A stretch of 21,415 bases of DNA from Acephala macrosclerotiorum (Eukaryota > Ascomycota > Leotiomycetes > Helotiales > Mollisiaceae), in contig MU119751.1 of the NCBI GenBank assembly GCA_014904845.1, forward strand, positions 1 through 21,415. Reading direction: 5' to 3'. Each line of letters begins with the position of its first letter. The first letter of the stretch is position 1. Positions 1 to 10,737 of this stretch are shown here, in pieces. The notes under the pieces were generated by a model. That model was not told where the DNA came from, made no database searches, and worked only from the letters and a program-made list of their open reading frames with translations. Position numbers and translations under genes: made by a program.

Positions 1-3000
1 TTTTTTAAATATTTTACGTTTATTTAATATTTAAAATTATTATAATTAATAATTTTTTTTATTATATATTTAATATTTTAAAAAATTTTTTTTTTTTTTT
101 AAAAGTTTTAATAATAATTAATAATTTTTTATTATAAATTATATAATTTTTTTAAAAAAAAATTTATAAAATATTAATAATATTTCGTATTATTTATTAA
201 ATTAATTTATTATAATAATATATTAATAATAATAAATTTTAAAAAAAGAATTTCAAATAAATTTTTTTTATTAAATTAAAATAAATAAAAAAAAATTATT
301 TTAATTATAAATATAAACGTTTTTTTTTATTTTTTTATTTTATTTCTTTAAATAATTTTAAAATATTTATAATTATATTAAAAAATTTATATATAAAATA
401 ATAATAAAATTTAATAAATTTAAAAAAAATTTAAATTTTTTTAAAAAAAAATTAATTTAAATTATTTAATAATTATATAAACTTTGTTAAAATTTAAATA
501 ATCGTTATTATATTTTATAATAAATTTAAAATTTTTTATTTTTTTTACGTTAAATTTATATTTATTAAATTTTATATAAAATTTATATTTATAAAAATTT
601 TTAAAAATTTATTATATTTATAATTTATATTTAATAAAATTTTAAAAATATATAATTATAAAATAATTAAAATATTAATTAATTTAAATTTTTTTTTTTA
701 ATATTTAAAATATTTATAATAAATTTAAAAAACGATTGTTTATATATATTTTTTTTTAAATATAAATATAATAATATATATTTTTTAAATTTAATTTAAT
801 AAAAATTTAAATATTTATAAAACGATTTAACGTTTTATTAATTAAAAATAAAAAAATTTTATTTTTAATTATTATTTTATTTAAATTTTTATAATTTATA
901 TAAAAATAAAAAATTTTTTATTTATTTTAATATAAAAAAAATTTTTTTTTTTATAAAATTTTTAAAAAAACGTATTTAATTTTTTTTTTAAAAATAATAA
1001 TAATATAATTACGTAATATTAAAAATTATAATTTTAAAAAATTATATAAAAAATTATATAATATTAAATTAATAATTTTAATTAAATATTTATATTTATT
1101 TTAATAATATTTTAATTATTTTAATATTAATAATATTTATAAAATTATAAATATTTTTAATAATTTTAATTTTTATAAAATTAATAATTTGATTTTAAAT
1201 TTTAAATATTAATATTTTTATAATTAATTAAATAATCGTATTTTTTTTATAAAATAAATTATATAAATTTTAATATTTAATTAAATATTAAAAAATTTTA
1301 TAAAATTTAAAAATTATTTTATATTATAATATATATTTATTTTTTAATTAATTAATTATAAATTTTTATATTTTTTTAAACGAATTAATTTTTTTTAATA
1401 TAATTTTATAATTTAATTTATTATATTTATAAAAATATTATTTGAAAAATCGAATTTATTTTTAATTATTAATAATAATAAAATTTAAATTGTATATATT
1501 TAAATTTTTAAAAATATATTTATTAATTATAATAAATTAAATATTATATTTTATATTAAAATTAAAATTATTTATTTTAATTTTATAATTATTTATATTA
1601 ATATTATTTATTTTTTTAATAATTAATTTAATATTTTTTTTTTTTAAAAAATTTATAAATAAAAAAACTTTTAAATATTTTATTAAATTTATTTATATTT
1701 AAAATTTAATTATATTTTTTTTTAAATTATTAAAAATATTAAAAAATTATTTAATAATTTTAAAAAATATTTATAAATTATTTTATTTAATTATTAATTT
1801 TTTTTAATTTTAATAATTTTTTTTTTAATTTTAATTTTTTTAAAATTTGTTCGAATTTATTTAATATATTTTAAATAATATATATTTTTAAAAAAAAAAA
1901 AATTTATTATAAATATAATAAATTTTATTTATATTATTATTATTTTTTAAATTTAAAATTAAAAATTTAATTATAAAAACGCGATTTTTTTTATTTTATT
2001 TTATTTTTAAATTTAAATTTTTATTATTATTTTTATTATTATATTTTTTTTTATTTTAAAATTAAAAAATTAATTATTTTTTAATTTATAATTTAATTTT
2101 TTAAAATTCGTATAAAAAATATTTAATAATAATTAATAAAACGTTTTATTTTATTTTTAAAAAAAAATATTTTATTTATATTTATATATATAATAATAAA
2201 ATTTTAAAATCGTTTTATTTATTTTTATATTTTAAATAAAAAATAAATTTTTTTTAAATGTATTAAATTCGCGTTTTTAAAATAATATAATAAAATTATA
2301 AATTTTTTTTTTTAATTATTTTATATTATTTATATTTTAAAAAAACTTTTTAAAAAAATTTATAAAAAGTTTTAATTATTTTTTATTTTTATATTTTATT
2401 TAAAATAAATAATTATAAAATTAATTTAAAATTAATAAAAATTATACGTAAAATTTTTTTTTAAAATGTTTTTTTATAATATTAAAAAAAGTTTAATATT
2501 TTATAAAATATAAATAAAATCGATTTAATTTGATTTTTTTTTAATTTCGTTTTAATATTAATTTTTTTAAAAAAAATTAAAATTTTAATTTTAAATAAAA
2601 ATTTAAAAAAAATAATTAAATTAAAAATTAAAAAAATAATTTTATTAATATTAAAAAATAATTTTTTAAATATAATAAATTTAAATTATTTTATTTTAAT
2701 CGTATTTTTTATTTTAAAATATTATATTGTTTTTTATTTAAAATAAAAAAATAATTAAAAATAAAATTTAAATTTTTTATTATTTTTATTATTATATAAA
2801 AAATTATTTATTTTTATTTAATTAATAAATAAATTTTAAAAATTATTATAAATATAATTAACAAAAATTTGAAATTTTTAAAAGTTTTTTTTAAATTTTA
2901 AAAATATTAATATATTAAAATTATTTACATTAAATTATTAATTATAATTTGAAATTTATTTAAACTTTTTAAAAAATTAAAAATCTTTAATAATAATTAA

Positions 3001-3989
3001 AATTTTTTAATAATAATTAAAATAATATTATTAATAATTTTAAAAATAAAATATATAATTAATTAAAAAAATTTTAAAATTTTAAAATTTTTTTTTTTTA
3101 TTATTAATAATTACAATTTTTTGAAAATATTTATCGAATTTTTTATTTTTTAAATAAAAATTTTTTAATTATAAAAATTTACAATTATTAATTAAATTAA
3201 TAAAAATTTGAAAATAAAATTTTTTAATTATATATATAATAATAATAATAAAAGATTATTAATAAAAACCGATTTTAAATTTATATAATATAATTTAATT
3301 ATATATAAAAATATTTTAATTTTTAAATTTAAATTAAATTATAAAATAAAAAATAAAATAATAAATAAATTAAATAAAAAAATAAAAATCGTAATTTAAA
3401 TTTTTAATAATAATTTAAAAAAAATTTAATTTTATAAAACTTTTTATTATTTAATAAATAAATTAACGAATTATTTTAATTTTAAATTATAATTTTATAA
3501 TATAATTATAAAATATTATATAAATTAATTATTATTTAATAATAAAATTATATAATTATTCAAAAAAAAAAATAAAATAAAAAAACAAATTTATTAATTT
3601 AAATATTATAAATTATTTTAATTAATATTAAAAATAAAAAATTCGTAAAACGTATATTATATTTATTTATTTATTAATTATTATATAATATTAAATTTTA
3701 ATTAATATAAATATAACGATTTTAAATAAAAAATTAAAATAATAATAAAATATTTATATTTATAAATATTTTATATATTAATAATATTAATTTAAATTTG
3801 TAAATTAAATATATAATTATAATAATTAATAAAATATATATAAAAAATAAATTTAAAATAAAATATAATTTAATATATTAAAATTTTATAAAATATAAAT
3901 TTTTTTTTAAAACCGTTTTAACGTTTCAAATTTATAAATATAATAATTATAATAATTTTTAATATTAATATAATTATAAAATAAAATAA
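1..3989. other. Saturated RIP-type AT-rich DNA, no gene
   Basis: Almost four kilobases consist of A and T, with the remaining C and G nearly all in CpG steps such as acg, tcg and cgt. CpA and TpG are very rare on both strands, so both strands appear to have lost C outside CpG. Every frame is broken by TAA at short intervals and I see no start with a plausible ribosome or splice context. I found no second copy of this stretch elsewhere in the window by eye, but sequence this degenerate hides homology. The likely origin is an old transposon or other duplicated DNA mutated by RIP; that is inference. Confidence 0.7.
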
Positions 3990-4249
3990 TATAAAGAAGT
4001 AATAAAATACAAAGTAAAAAAGTTTAATCGTAGATTAATTCGTTTTAATCAATAAATTAGATTTATTCGAAGTAATTCGTAATTCGTAAATCAATTAATT
4101 AATCAATTAAAATAGAAATAGAAAGGATTATTGATTAGTTTATAGTAAATGAAAACTTTTTATATATTAGAAAACACGTAATTAGTATTGTTTTCGAAAT
4201 TAATTATTTTATAAAATTTTTTGAAAAGAGAGTATATAGTTCTACTATA
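3990..4249 (+). repeat. Left LTR, RIP-mutated
   Basis: This 260-bp repeat matches the preserved LTR at 19,903-20,162 (read on its minus strand) along its whole length, with equal length. The ancestral TG at the start is TA here, and the terminal CTACA is now CTATA, both expected RIP outcomes. Shared landmarks are the aattcgtaattcgtaaatcaat block near 4,075-4,095, the run of caat-type repeats after it, the purine-rich stretch near 4,110-4,125, the former CACGTG site now CACGTA near 4,175, and agagagtatata near the right end. It keeps both G and C better than the element interior, suggesting mixed-strand mutation. Confidence 0.85.
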
Positions 4250-6798
4250 ATTATTTTCTCATATAACGAGTTCGTTTCGAGTCTCGAAAAAAAGAATTAA
4301 AAAAAGAAAAAAGATTTACTTTAAATAAAAAATTTAAAATTTGAAATTTTTCAAATTATTATCGTTTTTTTTAAAAATCTAATAATTTTTTTAATATTTT
4401 TATTAGTATTAAACTTTTTTACAATTTTTTTTTTTTTTAAAAATTTAATAAAAAGAAAAAAAATAAACGAATTTCAAATTTAAATTTATCGTTAAAAATA
4501 ATTAAATATTTTTAATTATTTTTTATAAATATTATCATTTTTTTAATTTGATATTTAAAAAAAATTTATTATTAAAAAATATTTCTATTTTTTTTATTTT
4601 AAAATATTAAAAGATTAATTTAATTTGAATTATAATTTAATTTTATTAATAAATATATAAATGTTTATTATTAAACGAGTTTTAATAGTTTAATTATTAA
4701 ATTTTTTTATATCGAATAATAAAATAATTTAAAAGTTTCGTACAATGAATTATATTGAAAATTATATCGATTTTTTTAAATTGAATATTATTAAAAAAAG
4801 ATTCGTTATTAAAAAATTTTTGAAATCGATTTTTGAAAGAAATTCGAAATTTGTTATAAACTTTTTTGAGTTTTTTGTAAATAGTATTATCGATAATTTT
4901 TTTGTTAATATTAATAAATATTAAATTTATAGAAAATAAAGTAAAAAGATTAAAAGTTTTGAAATTTTTAGTGTGTTTTCGATCGATAAAAATTTTTATT
5001 TTATAAATGTACAATTTCAACTTTTGAGAATTTTTTTTTTATAATATTTAATTAAATTTATTTCAAAAGATTTTTAATTAAAATTCGATTTTTAGTATTA
5101 AAAAAAAGATTTATTTAAATGGTTTTTTTAAAAAATTGAAATAATCAATTTATTGTTTTTTTATAATCGTTGAATTGCGAATAAATTATTTGGAGTTTAT
5201 TAAAAAGAAAAAGTTTAATATATAATAAATTTAAGTTTTAAAATATATATTTTTTTTTTTCGTAGAAAAATTGATTAATTTTATTGTTTTAATAGAGTTT
5301 AATAGATTGAGAAAAAGTAATAAAATAAAGAAAATAATTTTTGAAAAATCGACAAAATAATAATTATAATTTGGAGTTTGTTTACAAGAATTGAACGATG
5401 AAAGAAAAGTACGTATTGTATAGAAAAAAAAATTCGTTAAAAAAAATTCGTCGATAATAAAATTTTAATATATTAATTTTTTTTAAAAAGAAGTAATAGA
5501 ATTTTTTTTTTTTTGTTTATTTGAAAAAATTTTGTAAAGTAAAAATTATTGTAATTTTTAAATTAATAAACGATTTAATTGAGAAAACAAAAATAGAGAT
5601 AATAAAAATTTGCGAAAATTAAAATCGATTTTTTGTTAGTATTTTTTGTTTATATTGAAAAATAGTAGAGATATTTATAAACTAGAAACGAGTATTAAAA
5701 TAGATTTAAATAAATTGAAAAAAAAAAATTTTAGTGTATAATTTATAAATTTTGAATAATTGTATTTTTATAATTTTAATTTGTTTTTTGTTGTTTTTAA
5801 AGTGTAAATCGAGATTTTTGTAGAGCGTTATATAATGAATTCGATAAAATTGTTTAATAAACGAGTATTTGTAAGTATTGTAAACAGTATTTAGAATTTT
5901 AATGCGATTAGTAAAGTTTAAAGTATTAAAAAAAGTAATATTTGATTTTTAGATATTATTTATATTGTACGCGCAATTAATTATCGAACGTATATTATTT
6001 AATCGAGATTCGTGAGTTGATTGAAATGAAATAGTATTAAATTGCGATAAAGTAATAATAGTTTTGTATTTTTTTGATATAAGTGTAAATATATTGTAAT
6101 ATTTCTTATTATTGATAGTAGATTTTTTGAATTTGATTGACGTAAAAATTGAAACGAAAAAAAAAGTAAATTGAAAAATTCGAAAAATTTAAAAAATTTG
6201 AGAAAATAAAAAGTTTTGTATGAAAAGACTAATAATAGTAATATTGTTATTATTATTATTATCGTTGTTATTATTATTGTTAATTAATAAAATTAACTAG
6301 AAAAATAAAATATTAACGTTAATAATTTTTTGAAATTTAGTATTTCGAATATTTATATTATTAATAGCGATAATCGATTATTTTTTAAATTTATTTGTAA
6401 AGATCGAAAAAAATTTTTTAATATATTTTTTAATTATTAAAAGTTCGTAGAAATAAAAAAATAAAATGCAATTTTTTTAAGTTTATTTTATTTAAGTTTG
6501 TAATTATTAGATTGTCGTTTGTATTTTTTAAGTATATTAACGTTTTTTTGTAATCAATAAATCGAAAAAATATTTTTATAAATAGTGTATTATAAATTTT
6601 GTTTTTTTCGATGATAATTATTTAATCTCGAACAATACAATCAAAACAAAAATTCTCGTTAATTGATTTTCAATTTTCGATTTTTAATAATTTAAATTTT
6701 TTTTTAATAATAATAAAAAACAAAATATATAAATCGCATATAAACAATTCTTAGTAAAATTCATTAAAACAATTTACTTTTCAACGTCGTTTTACTAA
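4250..6798. mobile_element. Interior of the LTR element, one-strand RIP
   Basis: From about 4,640 to 6,614 the plus strand has lost nearly every C outside CpG but keeps G in TG, AG and GG, for example tggagtttgtttacaagaa near 5,370. From about 6,627 the pattern reverses: C is kept (aacaatacaatcaaaac) and G outside CpG is rare. This indicates deamination of the plus strand in the first part and of the minus strand in the second. No intact reading frame for reverse transcriptase, integrase or protease remains, and I could not recognise their motifs. An open stretch on the minus strand at 4,697-5,020 is best explained by the same base bias. A weak coding relic lies at 5,525-6,613. Confidence 0.7.
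5525..6613 (+). pseudogene. Possible gag-like relic frame, heavily stopped
   Basis: Reading codons from 5,525 gives a frame full of TAA and TAG but with fewer TGA (five by my count, against eight in each other frame) and none between 5,756 and 6,112. Since plus-strand C to T turns CAA and CAG into TAA and TAG while CGA is partly protected by its CpG, a true plus-strand coding frame should look like this. In the frame there is a Cys-x2-Cys pair at 5,870-5,881 followed by tyrosine codons that could have been histidine, a lysine and glutamate rich stretch near 6,147-6,215, and a run of TAT codons near 6,240-6,280 that could have been histidine. This suggests a basic, zinc-finger-bearing gag-type protein, but the statistics are weak and the match to any named family was not established. 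Confidence 0.25.
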
Positions 6799-7056
6799 TA
6801 TAAAAAAACAATAAATATAAAACAAAAAAATTTAATCGTAAATCAATTCGTTTTAATTAATAAATTAAACTTATTCAAAGTAATTCGTAATTCGTAAATC
6901 AATTAATTAATCAATCAAAATAAAAATAGAAAAAATTGTTAATTAGTCTATAATAAGTGAAAACTCTTTATATACTAAAAGATACGTGATCAGTATTACT
7001 CTCGAAACTAGTTATTTACAAAGATTTTTGAAAAGAAAATATATAGTTTTATTATA
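6799..7056 (+). repeat. Right LTR, RIP-mutated on the other strand
   Basis: This 258-bp copy aligns with 3,990-4,249 and with the preserved LTR at 19,903-20,162; one base is missing about 18 bp from the left end. Unlike the left LTR it keeps C and loses G: compare aaatcaattcg here with tagattaattcg on the left. The E-box-like site is TACGTG near 6,982, against CACGTA in the left copy and CACGTG in the preserved one, so the two copies were hit on opposite strands at the same site. The right end reads attata where the preserved LTR has actaca. Confidence 0.85.
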
Positions 7057-7600
7057 ATATTTAAAATATATCGAATAATATATATTTTTATTTTTTTTAA
7101 ATAACGTAATTTAATTCTATAAAATATTATATATAAAATTCATTGAAAAAATTCGTAAAATTTTATTAAAATAAAATTCGAAAAAAATAAAATAAATTTT
7201 TTTTTTATTATAAACGATTAAACGTATTCGAATTAAAATTATTAATTAATAATAACATTTATTAAATTAAATTCAATTTAATTCAAATTATTAAAAGTAT
7301 TAAATACTATAAAAAACTTTTAAAAACTTTTTATATTAATATTAAATATAATAATAAAAAAATTGAAAAAATTATTATTTTTAATAAAATTTCGATTATT
7401 ATTACTAAAAATATATTTGTATTAAAAGTATTTAAAAAGTAATAATTAAAAAATAATTCGATTAAATATTAAAAAATTATATAATATTTTACAAATTTTA
7501 AAAATATAAAATAAATTATTAATCGTTCGTTTTGAGAACTAATATCAACTTTTATTAAATCACGTATTATTTACGTAGTACGAGTCGTTTCAACTATAGG
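7057..7600. other. RIP-mutated flank, no gene
   Basis: AT-rich sequence between the LTR element and the preserved island. C outside CpG is somewhat commoner than G (aattcaatttaattcaaatt near 7,270), so minus-strand deamination seems to continue past the element. Complexity rises gradually after 7,500. No reading frame or RNA gene is visible. Confidence 0.55.
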
Positions 7601-7759
7601 CGAAAAACATTAAATTTTAATCAATTTTTTTATATATTTTTTTTAAAAATTTTGAAATTTAGTATTTTATTTAAAAATCGCATTTGAGTTTGCGGAATCA
7701 TATATCGAAACTTTCTTAGAGAGAAAGAAAATTCATCGACCAACAATAGTACTTTGTAT

Positions 7760-7800
7760 TGTTCGAGACTTTCGATTTACTATTTTATCGATATCGAACA
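7760..7800. repeat. Inverted repeat, 7-bp arms with inner stem
   Basis: TGTTCGA at 7,760-7,766 pairs with TCGAACA at 7,794-7,800, and an inner ttcgat/atcgat pair extends the stem. It lies at the left side of the preserved island. No terminator-like T run follows it. Function unknown. Confidence 0.45.
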
Positions 7801-8043
7801 AAGACGAAAAATTAAAGCAACAAGAAAACGATCGTAGAAACACTACTTGAAAAAGTGCTCTATGTATGACCAAGTACTAAGAGAACGGCCTTTTGTGTGT
7901 CACTTACTATCGGCTCTGCGAGAAAGCGATCCGCTTACTAGCAACGAGCAGTATTTAGACAGATTAGTTTGAATCTTCTCATTTTACTTTATAGACGAAT
8001 ATCCATTTCGACGCCTAAAATAAAAGAGCCCAAGAATACTCTA

Positions 8044-8060
8044 AGAATGCTAAGCATTCT
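8044..8060. repeat. Perfect 8-bp palindrome, 1-nt spacer
   Basis: AGAATGCT, one A, then AGCATTCT form an exact inverted repeat in the preserved island. It also reads as GAA and TTC triplets in opposite orientation, reminiscent of a heat-shock-element half-site arrangement, but no gene start lies nearby to support a regulatory role. Confidence 0.5.
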
Positions 8061-8111
8061 CTCGAACACGTCACTCGAGTAATCCACTGAGCATCGAGCG
8101 GCGATACAATC

Positions 8112-8200
8112 AATAAAGAGAGGGAGAAAAAGATAGAGATGCAGAAGTGGATTAGAAGTAGAGAAAGAGCGAGGTCTGAGACTGGAATCGAGTAGAAACG
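8112..8200 (+). other. Purine-rich tract
   Basis: About 90 bp are dominated by A and G (for example agagagggagaaaaagatag), giving a polypyrimidine run on the minus strand. Such tracts occur in fungal promoters and 5' untranslated regions, and also next to the 3' LTR of retroelements, but neither an associated gene nor an adjoining LTR is visible. Confidence 0.4.
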
Positions 8201-8590
8201 GCCAATGATGCGTTGGGCTTTAAAATGGTAAAGTAGAAACTACTAGTAATGCGTAAATCCGACTGTAAGTCTAATATAAGCTCGGCTTAGTACTCGGCGT
8301 TTAGCAAATAAAGTTACGAAAAGGTCGTCCTTTTTTATCCCGGCACCAGATGACATGCTACAAACTCATTCTAGGGAGTTTCAGCATTGGTTTCACCCGT
8401 CGAAAGCATTGGACTGAAAGCCGCAAACGAATAACACGACTATAAAACGCCGAATTCGAAATTGGATACTCATTTAATTGGGTTTTCAGCGAGACAATTT
8501 TAGTACCTCGGTATTAAACAAACACAAAATCTGTCAAAAGCAAAACATTTTCGATTTTAAACTTGAGATTGGAAAGTGAAAAAAATGTAA

Positions 8591-9104
8591 ATTCAATTCT
8601 AAAATAAGTATTAAATAAAAAACTAATAAAAGAAATAAACGTAAAATTAAATTAATATTTAATAATAAAATCAAATATAAAATTTATAAAATTTAAAGTT
8701 TAATATATTACAATTTAAACGAAAAACAAAGATATTTTTAAAGAAAACTTTTTTTTCTTTTTAAAAATATAATTAATACAATAATAATAAGATCTCGTTT
8801 GCAAATTTAATTCGAATTACTCGTTAAAAAATTAATTTTATAAAATAAAAATATATGTAATTGAGAAATAAATACAAATAGATTAAAATTCTCGAATTCG
8901 CTTTTTTTTTGAAAAAGTTTTTTTTTTAAAACTCGTCGACTTTACTATATTTTATAGTTTAACGATCGCTAGTAGACAATAAAATCAATAATAATAATAA
9001 TATCAAATTTTAATCGAAGTATTCAAATAAAGCGATTTAATTAATTTATTAAAAATTTTATAATAAAAATAATTACGCAACAATTTCGAAATAATATACA
9101 ATCG
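8591..9104. other. RIP-mutated stretch, no gene
   Basis: AT-rich sequence in which C outside CpG survives more than G (caatcg, tcaaat, acaatt), pointing to mostly minus-strand deamination. Nothing gene-like or repeated was recognised, apart from A/T homopolymers near 8,900-8,930 and a short aataat run near 8,987. Confidence 0.5.
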
Positions 9105-9301
9105 ATTTAATAAAAAATATTAAAATTTCAATTAATATGCGATTACAATTATAATTTATTAATTAATTCAAATTTCGTAAAACTCGTAAATAAATTGAAA
9201 TTCAATTAAATACTATTAGATTTTAAATTTTAAGCGATTTTATTAATTCGTTATTATACAAATCAATAGAATATAATCGTATTTTACAAAAATAGTAATT
9301 G

Positions 9302-9955
9302 TAAAATCTTTAAATACGCTTTTGTTTAAAGTATTAAAACTTTAAATTACAAAAATACTAAAAAAATTTATTTTAATTGTACAATTTTCAACGAAAATTT
9401 TAAAAAGTGTTTTTCTAGTAAATAATTTTTTATAATCAATTAAATCAATCGTAGTAATTAAATATAAAACGAGAATTTCAAAGAGTATTTCTTTGGTATA
9501 AAACTTTGTAATAAGAGCGTTTTTGCTTAAAGTACTAAAATACTCAAATACTAGAACTGTTTTACGACTGCGCAACTTTCGAAAGAAGTCTTAAAAAGTT
9601 TTTCTCTAGAATTATATATTAAACAAAGTAATCCAAATCGATTAAATTAATCGTAATAATTTAATATAAAAAACGAGAATTCTAAAGAGTATTTTTTTGA
9701 TGTGAGACCTTGTAATAAAAGCGTTTTTATCTAAGGTATTAAAGTATTCAAATATTAAAATTATTTTACAATTACGCGGTTTTTAAAAAGAGTTCCAAAG
9801 AATCTTTCTCTGGAATTATATATTAAAAAAAGTAATTTGAATTGATTGAATTGATTGTAGTAATTCGATATAAAAAACGGAAATTCTAGGGAGTATTTTT
9901 CTATAATATTTTTTTAGTGTAAAACTCTATCGAAAGTATATTTTTATTTTAAATA
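9302..9955 (+). repeat. ~205-bp tandem repeat, three units plus part
   Basis: Recurring landmarks mark the units: cg within (a)cgctttt at 9,317, within gcgttttt at 9,518 and at 9,722, then a decayed match near 9,938. Each is followed by taaagtattaaa-type sequence, a block like ttctctagaattatatatta, and an end block like cgagaattctaaagagtatttt. Spacing is about 201, 204 and 216 bp. The same array, more decayed and interrupted, lies in copy B. Confidence 0.7.
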
Positions 9956-10111
9956 CTAATAAACTTATCAATTTATCGATTTTATTACGCGATAAAATCT
10001 CGAACTATTTTATTGTAATAATTTAATTGTTTATATAACGTTCAAATTAAAAACTATTAACTTGAAACTTGAAATAAAAATATATTACTAAAATCGAAAA
10101 CTTTAAAACTT

Positions 10112-10133
10112 TTCGCAAAAGCGCTTTTACGAA
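10112..10133. repeat. 22-bp near-palindrome, copy A
   Basis: The sequence reads TTCGCAAAAGC then GCTTTTACGAA. The left half keeps CGCAAAAG but the right half has TACG where symmetry asks for TGCG. In copy B (16,342-16,363) the damage is mirrored. Together the copies imply an ancestral perfect palindrome around AAAAGCGCTTTT. Flanking actttaaaac and ctacgaagt extend the symmetry loosely. Confidence 0.65.
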
Positions 10134-10162
10134 ATCTACGAAGTAAAATGTGCATCGAATAT

Positions 10163-10229
10163 CGAAAAAAAGAATTCGTTCACTGATTAACTCGTTTACA
10201 AATCGACGACGAACGAATTTTTTTTTTCG
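10163..10229. repeat. Large hairpin, 19-bp arms, copy A
   Basis: The arm at 10,163-10,181 pairs with 10,211-10,229 at 18 of 19 positions; the exception is a G·T pair that one C to T change explains. The loop is 29 nt. The equivalent hairpin in copy B has different arm sequence but intact pairing. Confidence 0.75.
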
Positions 10230-10262
10230 AAACGAAAAAAACATTTTTTTATTTTCGAATAT

Positions 10263-10737
10263 ATTTAAAACTAATAAAATTGAATTAATAACAAAAATCG
10301 AAAAATTATTATTAAAATTAAACGAATTTTTTGAAATAAAAAAAACTTTTAAAATAATAAAATCGAATATATTATAAAAAAATAAAAATAAAATAAATAT
10401 TAAAAAATTATATATTTAAAATAAAAATTAAATATAATAATAAAAAATATTATATTATAAATAAAATCGAATTTTAAATAAAAATATATATATATTTAAT
10501 ACGAAAAAAAAAATATTACGAGTTTTAATAATCTCGTAATAATTATTAAAAATAATTATTTTATATTTTTATAATAAATAGAAAAATTAATAATATAATA
10601 AAAAAAAAATTTTATATTAATAAAAATAATAAAAATTATTATTAAAATTCAAATATTATAATTTTATAAATATATTAAAAAATATAATACAATTTAAAAT
10701 CGGATATTAAATTAAACGATTACGAATTAAAAAAATA
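10263..10737. other. AT-rich stretch before the gap, no gene
   Basis: Low-complexity RIP-type sequence up to the first N. The only structure noted is an inverted repeat at 10,514-10,541. No homology to the sequence after 16,490 was convincing, so the duplicated unit seems to end near 10,262. Confidence 0.5.
10514..10541. repeat. 9-bp inverted repeat
   Basis: TATTACGAG at 10,514-10,522 pairs exactly with CTCGTAATA at 10,533-10,541 across a 10-nt loop. No function can be assigned. Confidence 0.45.

Larger units (their letters stand above)
3990..7056 (+). mobile_element. Short decayed LTR retrotransposon
   Basis: Two directly repeated LTRs (3,990-4,249 and 6,799-7,056) enclose a 2.55-kb interior. 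Both LTRs align end to end with a third, well preserved copy at 19,903-20,162 on the opposite strand, and most differences are C to T or G to A. At about 3.07 kb in total it is too short for a complete gag-pol polyprotein of a Ty3 or Ty1 type element, so it is either deleted or non-autonomous. The flanks read ataa and atat, which do not form a clear target-site duplication. I could not identify a primer-binding site or a polypurine tract. The strand given follows the relic reading frame at 5,525-6,613 and is uncertain; a purine run adjoins the left LTR on the minus strand and would argue the other way. Element superfamily is unresolved. Confidence 0.75.
7600..8590. other. Island with little RIP, no recognised gene
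   Basis: Base composition here is far more balanced than around it: CA, TG, GG and CC are all common, for example cccggcaccagatgacatg near 8,339. I inspected both strands for protein-like reading and found only short open stretches interrupted by ordinary stops, none resembling a family I know. Visible structure includes an inverted repeat at 7,760-7,800, a perfect hairpin at 8,044-8,060 and a purine-rich tract near 8,112-8,200. No tRNA or rRNA was recognised. It could be unique sequence, a promoter or UTR remnant of a lost gene, or a fragment of a single-copy element that RIP did not target. The change to mutated sequence near 8,590 is fairly abrupt. Confidence 0.6.
9105..10262 (+). repeat. 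Copy A of a 1.1-kb duplicated unit
   Basis: This stretch aligns, in the same orientation, with 14,565-16,490 once a ~760-bp insert in the latter is removed. Clear anchors are the acaattata block at 9,144/14,615, the identical ttaattcgttattatacaaat at 9,243/14,714, the three tandem units, the palindrome at 10,112/16,342 and the hairpin at 10,163/16,395. Differences are dominated by C/T and G/A. The ends are approximate; homology is convincing from about 9,137 and only possible back to 9,105. The unit could be a long LTR (copies 5.5 kb apart, start to start) or a segmental duplication. No coding frame is preserved; two short open frames here come from AT bias and from the hairpin arms. Confidence 0.75.

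Noticed and set aside
4697..5020. Minus-strand open frame of 107 codons, rich in Lys, Ile, Asn and Phe.
   Set aside because: It lies where the plus strand has lost C, so the minus strand has G to A changes, which make Lys, Asn and Ile codons and few stops. The plus strand is also fairly open there in one frame. No motif was recognised; it may be a retroelement relic but is not a supported gene.
6240..6285. A tta/tat trinucleotide microsatellite.
   Set aside because: It is irregular and interrupted by cgttg and gttaatt; it is better described as a possible mutated histidine-codon run in the relic frame.
3986..7060. A target-site duplication around the two-LTR element.
   Set aside because: The 4-bp flanks are ataa and atat; an A/T difference is not explained by RIP, and in such AT-rich DNA partial matches are meaningless.
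7586..7608. Shared ggcgaa(a/g)aacattaaa at about 7,590 and 15,449, suggesting a common element end.
   Set aside because: The match is about 16 bp and flanks do not align convincingly; it could be chance or a short shared fragment.
9342..9575. Minus-strand open frame of 77 codons.
   Set aside because: It runs across the 205-bp tandem array, is not preserved in copy B, and has no recognisable motif.
9302..9955. A CRISPR array.
   Set aside because: Repeats are ~205 bp, without short conserved repeats separated by unique spacers, and no cas-like gene is present.
10047..10377. Overlapping open frames on both strands (10,047-10,244 minus and 10,150-10,377 plus).
   Set aside because: Both read through the palindrome and hairpin of copy A; symmetry makes the strands look alike. 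They are not kept in copy B.
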